Origin: Aquibacillus salsiterrae
Lineage (GTDB): Bacteria; Bacillota; Bacilli; Bacillales; Amphibacillaceae
NCBI RefSeq assembly: GCF_028416595.1
Contig: NZ_JAMQKC010000020.1
Span: forward strand, 1 to 50,083
Length of the DNA: 50,083 nucleotides
Reading direction: 5' to 3'
The notes under the pieces were generated by a model, which saw nothing but the letters and a program-made list of their open reading frames with translations, was not told the origin of the DNA and did no database searches. Position numbers and translations under genes: made by a program. Shown here in pieces: positions 44,434 through 50,083 of the stretch (position 1 is its first letter; each line of letters opens with the position of its first letter).

Positions 44434-44955
44434 ATGACGCGAAAAATCATTCGAATTAGTACGCTTATTGTCATATTATTAGGATTTGGATGGGCTGCCA
44501 TTAGCCTCGGGAAAAATTCCAAAGCTGCTGAAGTAGGCGACCAAGCACCTGATTTCACATTGGAAGATATGGATGAAAACATGGTCAGCTTGTCTGATTA
44601 TAGTGGGGAATTTGTTGTCTTAAATTTCTTTGCCTCTTGGTGTCCCCCTTGCCGGGAAGAGGCTCCGGAATTACAAGCTTTTGAAGAAGCGTACGGTGAC
44701 CAAGCAAAATTGTTAATTCTGTCGCGAGCAGAACCTAAAGTCAATGTCGAAGAATTCATCGAAGAGTTTCGTTCAACATCGACCTATTTACTTGATCCAA
44801 ATGATTCGATGGCGAAACCTTACGGCGTAACGGGGCAACCAGAGACTTTTTTCATAGATGAACAAGGGGTCATTCGTTATCACCATATTGGGCCAATGAC
44901 AAAAGAGTTTATGGTGGAAACAGTTAATAAATTCAAAGAAACACCACTAAAATAG
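44434..44955 (+). CDS. ccmG: CcmG/ResA-type thiol-disulfide oxidoreductase
   Basis: The 173-residue protein has a membrane anchor (about 8-26) and an exterior thioredoxin-fold domain with FFASWCPPCREEAPEL (Cys70, Cys73) and the cis-Pro segment TGQPETFFID. It keeps apocytochrome CxxCH thiols reduced, taking electrons from CcdA. GGAGGAG precedes the ATG. It is followed by the cysteine-free CcdA-like gene. Confidence 0.92.
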   Translation: MTRKIIRISTLIVILLGFGWAAISLGKNSKAAEVGDQAPDFTLEDMDENMVSLSDYSGEFVVLNFFASWCPPCREEAPELQAFEEAYGDQAKLLILSRAEPKVNVEEFIEEFRSTSTYLLDPNDSMAKPYGVTGQPETFFIDEQGVIRYHHIGPMTKEFMVETVNKFKETPLK

Positions 44956-44964
44956 GTGGGTGTG

Positions 44965-45657
44965 ATGATGAATACTGATTTGTACAATTCACTTACTGAT
45001 CTATTTAATTGGATAACTATTCCGCTTTGGAAATGGTTTAACTCAACGTATAACGGCCCATTCGGTGCACCTTTTACTGGATCAGTTCTGTTAGGGTTAA
45101 TCGCAAGTACATATCCAAGTCAATTAAGTTATCACCTTAGTGGCATCGTGTTCACTTCAAAAGAAATGACAGCAAATCGAAAATGGTGGACAATTCCGGC
45201 TGTTTTTCTTCTTGCAAAACTGGTGGTAACTTATTTTCTTGTTTTTTTAAGCATGAGATATGAAAACGAAGTTGTACTAATCTTTAACTATGTGATTGGC
45301 TGGGCGAGTCCTGTTTACCTGCTTATCGGTGTGCTACTTCTTTTCATATCAGATCGTAACATTCGAATCTCTCTTATTACATATATTAGCCTTGTCTTGG
45401 CGATATTTGTCGACCCAAAAGTGATACAGTTAATCCAAGCATTTGTTCCCTGGATTCCAAAAGAACCTATAATTGGGTGGATAATGCCGTTTCTGTATGC
45501 AACTGCCGAATTTGTACCGATTTTGATTTTTAGTATTCTTGCCTATGGATTTAATTTAGATAAATTTCTCTTTAGAAATAGACACAAACAAATTATTTAC
45601 TATTTTTACGGACTCGTCCTGATTGTACTTGCCATTAATCAATTTTTTCTCTGGTAA
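44965..45657 (+). CDS. Cysteine-free CcdA-like membrane protein
   Basis: About 230 residues and six membrane helices. The layout and the segment LLGLIASTYPSQLSYHLSGIVF parallel LLGLAATTSPCQVTTNASALAF of the CcdA-like protein at 25.8 kb. The SPC motif is replaced by YPS and the later redox Cys is also gone; no cysteine occurs in the whole sequence. It cannot carry electrons by thiol exchange, so a structural, scaffold or transport role is more likely. GGTGGGTG precedes ATGs at 44965 and 44968. It lies between ccmG and copCD. Confidence 0.75.
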   Translation: MMNTDLYNSLTDLFNWITIPLWKWFNSTYNGPFGAPFTGSVLLGLIASTYPSQLSYHLSGIVFTSKEMTANRKWWTIPAVFLLAKLVVTYFLVFLSMRYENEVVLIFNYVIGWASPVYLLIGVLLLFISDRNIRISLITYISLVLAIFVDPKVIQLIQAFVPWIPKEPIIGWIMPFLYATAEFVPILIFSILAYGFNLDKFLFRNRHKQIIYYFYGLVLIVLAINQFFLW

Positions 45658-45688
45658 CGGCATCACTTAAGAGAGGACTGATTTACTG

Positions 45689-47599
45689 ATGTACATTTAT
45701 ATAAGAAGGGTAGATATTCTATTCTTCTTGGTCCTGTTATGTAGTTTCTTCCTGTTTAGCTCAGTTGTAAGTGCACACTCCTCGTTAAAAGAAACATATC
45801 CAGAAGGGAATGCAGTTTTAGAAACTCCACCCGATAAAGTCGAAATATGGTTTCAAGACCCTGTAGCTATCCATAAGGAATCTATCCAAATTATTGATTC
45901 GAATAAGAAAATTATTCAAACGGGACAGACTAAAGTAGACCCTGACGATAAACGTCACCTTACAACGGTACTAAGGAATGATCTCGCTGCTGGGGATTAT
46001 AAGGTGAAAATGAATGTCATCGCGCAGGACGGCTTTGTGATTGAAGAACAATTTACGTTTACTGTAGCAGAACAAGAAAAACAAGAATCGTTGCCAGAAG
46101 AACTGGAATTAGTTAAGTCTAATGTATCAGATGGCGAAATCTTTCAAGGTTCACCAAACAAAATAGATTTATGGTTTAATCAACCTGCTGAAATTACCGC
46201 GTTTGGTATATTTAACGAAAATTATCAGCCCGTTGCAACAGGCACAGCTGAAGTGGATGAAAGTGATCCCAATCACCTTTTTATCCCAATATCAGAACCA
46301 CTTAATTCTGGTACGTACCAAATTACATGGTATGCTGCACCAGTCAGTAAAGCTGAAGGAGCCAATCAAGCAGATAGAGTAGGCGTGTTTTATTTTGCGG
46401 TTGATCAGTTTACTAGCATGGAGCCAGTTGGCGGCTATAAGACAAAAATCGATACGAACACATTTAGTTTTTCTTTTGGACTTAAACAACTTGCCTACTG
46501 GTTATCGTTTATTGGCCTTACTGTGTTATTTGGTTTATCATGGTTTCATTCCTTTATCCATAAAGCTTGGACAACGCGGAAAATCATTCCATGGTTTTAT
46601 ACGTTGGGCATTTTAGGTATTGTTTTACTCATTGTGGATCATCGCTTAGACCTACCTCAACTGGATTTAAAAAACTTCATCCTAGTTAAGTTCGTGTGGA
46701 TTCCAATCGTTCAAATTATTCTAATTACCCTCGGTCTGTTTGTTCGGAAACTACGACTTCTCTTTATCGGTCTAGCATTGCTGCTCTGGCCCTTTGTGAT
46801 TGGACATGCGTCCTATCCACGATATGGTGGTTACTTGACGATGGCAGTGAGTGCGGTTCATATCCTGGCTGTTGGGATATGGATGGGTGGTCTAGTTGCT
46901 TTACTAGCTAAACCAAAGGACCAAGATGGGCTAGAATGGATCAAACAGGTAGGGCCCAATTTCTCTAAATGGGCACTTGTCAGTGTTATATCGATTATTA
47001 TTTCAGGAGTTTGGATGTCAATTGCCTTTCTGCCATCTTTCACGTTTGTTACTTTAATCGAAAGTGAATGGGGTAGAATGTTATTGATGAAAGTTGTCTT
47101 TTTTCTCTTCCTGCTCTTACTAGGCTATTTCCAACGTAAAGCAGTCATTCGGATTAGTGCTGCAGCTGCTAATACATTTATTCGAAAAATTCGAACAGAG
47201 GTTATCTACGGGATTTGTATTCTCTTTTTCGCGGCAAGTCTCGTTGCTGCAAATCCAAGTGCTGCCGAACGAGGTGTCTATCCGGAAACGACCGACCAAG
47301 AAGATTTGGGATTGATCGTCGACATTGCCCCAATACAAATGGGCTTAAATACAATTTCACTCGAATTTGCAAAAGATGTTCCAATTGAAGACGTGACTGT
47401 TCAATTGGATATGCCTCCAGATTGGCAAATCGAAGTGGACGCATTTGAAGTCGAGGAAGGCTTATATAAACTGACCGGAAATTTACTGCATGCGGCAGGA
47501 ACAATTAATATGACTGTTCGTGTAACGTTAGCGAGCGGTGAATTGGTGGAAATACCTTACCGGATTGTTGTCCCTGGTGAAGTTCGGTTTAATGAATAA
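45689..47599 (+). CDS. CopC-CopD fusion copper uptake protein (YcnJ-like)
   Basis: The 636-residue protein has a signal peptide (to about 32, then HSSLKETYPEGNAVLETPPDKVEIWF of the CopC domain), a second CopC-like domain (about 140-250; SDGEIFQGSPNKIDLWF), an eight-helix CopD domain (about 265-510) and a C-terminal exterior beta domain (about 525-636). B. subtilis YcnJ (541 residues) has CopC-CopD-YtkA-like layout; the doubled CopC here is extra. The His after the signal peptide is the usual N-terminal Cu ligand. It probably imports or relays copper, perhaps for oxidase assembly. It ends the ccm block. Confidence 0.9.
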   Translation: MYIYIRRVDILFFLVLLCSFFLFSSVVSAHSSLKETYPEGNAVLETPPDKVEIWFQDPVAIHKESIQIIDSNKKIIQTGQTKVDPDDKRHLTTVLRNDLAAGDYKVKMNVIAQDGFVIEEQFTFTVAEQEKQESLPEELELVKSNVSDGEIFQGSPNKIDLWFNQPAEITAFGIFNENYQPVATGTAEVDESDPNHLFIPISEPLNSGTYQITWYAAPVSKAEGANQADRVGVFYFAVDQFTSMEPVGGYKTKIDTNTFSFSFGLKQLAYWLSFIGLTVLFGLSWFHSFIHKAWTTRKIIPWFYTLGILGIVLLIVDHRLDLPQLDLKNFILVKFVWIPIVQIILITLGLFVRKLRLLFIGLALLLWPFVIGHASYPRYGGYLTMAVSAVHILAVGIWMGGLVALLAKPKDQDGLEWIKQVGPNFSKWALVSVISIIISGVWMSIAFLPSFTFVTLIESEWGRMLLMKVVFFLFLLLLGYFQRKAVIRISAAAANTFIRKIRTEVIYGICILFFAASLVAANPSAAERGVYPETTDQEDLGLIVDIAPIQMGLNTISLEFAKDVPIEDVTVQLDMPPDWQIEVDAFEVEEGLYKLTGNLLHAAGTINMTVRVTLASGELVEIPYRIVVPGEVRFNE

Positions 47600-47707
47600 G
47601 TGAAGGTCAACTCGAGATTAATAAATGATTTAGCGATGTTTAGGTTATTTTTTTATCAGCTTGCTTTTGTAAAGTTTATTGCTTTTAACGTCGTAGTAGA
47701 TGGGTAA

Positions 47708-48285
47708 TGCGCACTAACCTTTGACAAAAAATCCAGTGTTAATCAACCGCTCCGGAAATACACTTGCTTTCCGTGGGTGGCTGATGAGCCTCATCGAGCT
47801 AATGGGTGCCACTATTGACACTTTTGAGTTCGGATTTGGTAAAAGTGTTGATGATTGACCTGATTATCGACAGATTTGAGTTCAAATTAATAAAATCTGT
47901 CGATGAGGCACCAAATCATCGACAGATTTGAGTTCAAATTTATAAAATCTGTCGATGAAGCACCCAATTATCGACAGATTTGAGTTCAGATTAATAAAAT
48001 GTGTCGATGGTGGACCTGGTTATCGACACATTTGAATTCGGATTAATAAAATGTGTCGATAGTGACCCTAATTATCGACACATTTGAGGTCAAATTAACA
48101 AAATGTGTTGATGAGGCCCTCAATTATCGACAGATTTGAGGTCAAATTAACAAAATGTGTCGATAGTGACCCTGATTATCGACAGATTTGAATTTAGATT
48201 AACAAAATGTGTCGATGAGGCCGGCACCCAATCACTGATAAGGGACTGACCGGAGCGCAAATCAACCCTAACAAATTAGTGCGCA
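47708..48285. repeat. Repeat element: 52-bp-type hairpin array between inverted ends
   Basis: The left end TGCGCACTAA...GCTCCGG (47708-47755) and right end CCGGAGC...TTAGTGCGCA (48250-48285) are imperfect inverted repeats. Between them, 47838-48220, lie about seven units of 52-53 bp, each with a hairpin such as CTGTCGAT / ATCGACAG. Stem ends change in pairs: CTG..CAG in some units and GTG..CAC in others. It belongs to the same family as the array at 10.9 kb. No reading frame is credible. 47600-47707 and 48286-48446 show nothing else. Confidence 0.85.
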
Positions 48286-48446
48286 TTATATATAAACTGT
48301 GCAATAACAAAAATGTTTTAGAAAACAGATTTTTTCTATGATTCAAATATTCGGGTTAGTCTAGTCTGAAGTAATTCCTATAAAGACCGTGGACAAAAAT
48401 GATAATCCTACTAATCTATGTCAATAATATAAGTTTTTTTGGAATC

Positions 48447-48478
48447 TTCACTATTTCTTCAAAAACTTTCTTTAAAAT
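48447..48478 (+). promoter_or_regulatory. Shared-motif promoter, site E
   Basis: TTCACTATTTCTTCA (48447-48461; 13 of 15 match), an 11-bp gap, then TAAAAT (48473-48478), about 45 bp ahead of the peroxiredoxin gene. Confidence 0.65.
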
Positions 48479-48521
48479 ATAATTAGCAAGATAAAAAATT
48501 TATATTGATGGAGGAATGGAC

Positions 48522-49190
48522 ATGGAAAATAGTAGTGAAAAAGTTTACAGTTTACCAAGAATAGGGGACTCGGCGCCACAGTTTGAAGCAACTACAACAC
48601 AAGGTACAATCAAATTAGAGGATTATAAAGGTTCTTGGCTGATTTTATTTTCTCATCCAGCGGACTTTACGCCCGTTTGTACAACAGAATTTGTTGCTTT
48701 CCAAGGCATTTATCCGCAGTTAAGAGAATTAAATACTGAATTACTTGGTTTGAGTGTGGATAGCTTACCAGCACATATCGCTTGGATTCGTAATATCGAG
48801 GAAAAACAAAATGTGAAAATCGAATTCCCTGTAATCGCAGATCTTAGCAAAGACGTAGCAATTAAATACGGAATGATTCATCCAGGAGAGAGTACTACTG
48901 AGACGAATCGAGCAGTTTTTGTCATAGATGATAAGCAAGTGATTCGTGCAATCATTTATTATCCATTGACAACTGGCCGTAATATGGATGAGATTCTACG
49001 CTTGGTAAAAGCCCTACAAACAACGGAAGTACATAAGGTATCTACTCCTGCTGGATGGGTTCCTGGAGAAAAAGTGGTTGTTCCACCACCTGCTTCCCAA
49101 CAACTTGCCGAAGAAAGAGTTGCAGATAAAGAACTAGAAGTCGTTGACTGGTACTTTGCAAAGAAAGAATTGGCTAGTACTAAAGAGTAA
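48522..49190 (+). CDS. 1-Cys peroxiredoxin (Prx6 type)
   Basis: The 222-residue cytosolic peroxidase reduces hydroperoxides. The active site is FSHPADFTPVCTTEF with peroxidatic Cys53, and no other cysteine exists, so recycling needs an outside thiol. The long C-terminal arm (VSTPAGWVPGEKVVVPPPAS) is typical of Prx6-type enzymes. The start at 48522 follows GGAGG by seven bases; the ATG at 48516 is too close. It is the first gene of a two-gene unit read from site E. Confidence 0.93.
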   Translation: MENSSEKVYSLPRIGDSAPQFEATTTQGTIKLEDYKGSWLILFSHPADFTPVCTTEFVAFQGIYPQLRELNTELLGLSVDSLPAHIAWIRNIEEKQNVKIEFPVIADLSKDVAIKYGMIHPGESTTETNRAVFVIDDKQVIRAIIYYPLTTGRNMDEILRLVKALQTTEVHKVSTPAGWVPGEKVVVPPPASQQLAEERVADKELEVVDWYFAKKELASTKE

Positions 49191-49207
49191 TAGGGGGGTA
49201 TCTTTCT

Positions 49208-49411
49208 ATGCCATGTGGTAAAGGAAAGACGTCACTGACAGCTACCGAAATTAATATGATTATTGATCTGTTAAAAGAAAAGCCATTAACGGATTTGGAA
49301 GTTTCAGAAAAATTGAGCCTTCCATTGTTTAAGACAAGAAGTAAATTGCGCGAGCTGGTCCAGCTAAACTATTTAGAACAAATGAACGAAAAGTATGTTG
49401 TAGTAGATTAA
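49208..49411 (+). CDS. Small winged-helix-like protein
   Basis: A 67-residue protein starting MPCGKGKTSLTATEINMII and having LLKEKPLTDLEVSEKLSLPLFKTRSKLRELVQLNYLEQ, which fits a helix-turn-helix/winged-helix fold. The single Cys3 near the start could make it redox-responsive; that is inferred. GGGGGG precedes the ATG. It is cotranscribed with the peroxiredoxin, 17 bp after it, and ends at a terminator. Confidence 0.7.
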   Translation: MPCGKGKTSLTATEINMIIDLLKEKPLTDLEVSEKLSLPLFKTRSKLRELVQLNYLEQMNEKYVVVD

Positions 49412-49461
49412 GGTATAAGGACATAGGTGATTTTGTTAAACAGAGTCTCTTATTTCTATCT

Positions 49462-49494
49462 CAGGCTGTCGAAACTATCGACAGCCTGTTTTTT
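49462..49494 (+). terminator. Terminator after the peroxiredoxin unit
   Basis: Perfect stem CAGGCTGTCG / CGACAGCCTG with a seven-base loop and six T residues. Confidence 0.93.
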
Positions 49495-49704
49495 ACTAAA
49501 GGGATAATTTAAATAATAAAGAAAAAGTATTGTCAAAGGGATACATAATAGTTATATGTTGTTACTTTTATTATGCAGAAAAATGAGCCAACTATTAATT
49601 AGTTACTTTTACTTATCTTTGAACAAGATAAAATGATTAAAACCACTGTTGTATGATTTTTCGATAAACGACATCTTACCGTACTTGGGAAGGATTTAGC
49701 TGCT

Positions 49705-49810
49705 GGGCATTTTAGGTATTGTTCGTCTAATTGTGAATCACCGCTTAGCCTACCTCAACTTGAATTGAAAAACTTCATCGTAGTTAAATTTGTTTGGATT
49801 CCAATCGTTA
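49705..49810 (+). pseudogene. Degenerate duplicate of a copD segment
   Basis: This 106-bp stretch closely matches 46605-46711 inside copCD, with scattered substitutions and a one-base loss (CGCTTAGCCTACC against CGCTTAGACCTACC) that breaks the frame. 49495-49704 holds no gene. Confidence 0.85.
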
Positions 49811-49811
49811 T

Positions 49812-49931
49812 GTCGAATTAATTGCTAACAATCCTGGTAAGTGGCCAATTAATGGAACAAAGACCTTCCATCAATCAAATAACGGTCATACGCCTGGTGG
49901 GATGAGTACTCAACTTATTTATAATGAATAG
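49812..49931 (+). pseudogene. Remnant of a multicopper oxidase C-terminus
   Basis: Forty codons ending in a stop read ...ANNPGKWPINGTKTFHQ then SNNGHTPGGMSTQLIYNE, resembling the last copper-binding segment of multicopper oxidases (NPGxWxxHCHxxxHxxxGM). The HCH triad is lost and no upstream domain exists. It joins the copD fragment directly. Confidence 0.6.
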
Positions 49932-49996
49932 AAGTGGTTAAATAGACAAATCTTAATACATGTACGTGAAAAAAGTTAAGGAGTGGAGTGAATCTC

Positions 49997-50083
49997 ATGT
50001 TAAAAACAGTAGACGTCGGTTTAATGGCAAACCATTTATCTGTCCACAATTCAGTTATTAAAAAATTAGAGCGATATGCTTCT
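49997..50083 (+). CDS. Start of a gene cut by the window edge
   Basis: ATG at 49997 follows GGAG by eight bases. The 29 visible residues begin MLKTVDVGLMANHLSVHNSV and are helical. The pattern faintly recalls CotF-type spore coat proteins, but too little is visible to name it. Confidence 0.6.
   Translation, partial: MLKTVDVGLMANHLSVHNSVIKKLERYAS

Overview
The window reads as chromosome of a low-GC, spore-forming member of the Bacillaceae (Bacillota). Pointers are Bacillus-type gene families (YkpA-like ABC-F protein, YocH-like LysM/3D protein, class II GalT), T-box leaders, strong AGGAGG ribosome binding sites, sigma-A promoters, and a KatX-type catalase behind a sigma-F/G-like promoter. No rRNA or tRNA gene was seen.

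Layout. 1-0.3 kb: 52-bp tandem repeats. 0.4-5.1 kb (minus strand): Leloir operon galK-galE-galT-galM. 5.5-10.8 kb: spore-type catalase, LysM/3D cell-wall protein, a stand-alone 3-dehydroquinate synthase II C-terminal domain, a DEAD-box helicase and a papain-like hydrolase. 10.8-12.4 kb: a 52-bp repeat array, interspersed palindromic repeats, and two tandem tryptophan T-boxes. 12.4-18.8 kb: complete trpEGDCFBA operon. 19.0-20.6 kb (minus): ABC-F ATPase. 20.9-24.8 kb: small membrane protein and csoR-copZ-copA copper efflux. 24.9-29.2 kb: a gutted pyruvate oxidase gene, a CcdA-like membrane protein, an HMA-domain selenoprotein candidate, and an NhaC-family antiporter. 29.4-37.7 kb: Lgt-like protein, CcdA, a BNR-type protein, a two-component system, a methyltransferase, CtaG, a redoxin selenoprotein candidate and an NqrB/RnfD-like protein. 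38.0-47.6 kb: a full System I cytochrome c maturation cluster (ccmE-F-H-I-like-A-B-C-D-G), a cysteine-free CcdA paralogue and CopC-CopD. 47.7-48.3 kb: a repeat element with inverted ends. 48.5-49.4 kb: 1-Cys peroxiredoxin plus a small winged-helix protein. 49.7-49.9 kb: copD and multicopper oxidase debris, then the start of another gene.

The most notable part is the 20.9-49.4 kb region, which looks like one extracytoplasmic redox, copper and cytochrome c assembly module. (1) Two genes have an in-frame TGA at an expected redox or metal-binding cysteine position. Both carry the same nine bases, CTAGTTGAG, in a hairpin-forming region at exactly the same distance downstream of the TGA, which points to selenocysteine decoding. 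(2) Cytochrome c maturation uses System I rather than the ResBC System II usual in Bacillus. Its CcmE has Cys (CPSKY) in place of the heme-binding His, and its CcmH lacks the usual CxxC. (3) Five promoters share a 15-bp motif close to TTCACRATTTCTACA, each exactly 11 bp upstream of a -10 box. They lie ahead of the small membrane protein, the CcdA-like gene, the Lgt/CcdA/two-component block, the ccm operon and the peroxiredoxin, so a common activator is likely; the two-component system in the window is a candidate. (4) A CcdA paralogue has lost every cysteine.

Functions come from motif and family recognition in the translated sequence. No database search was run.
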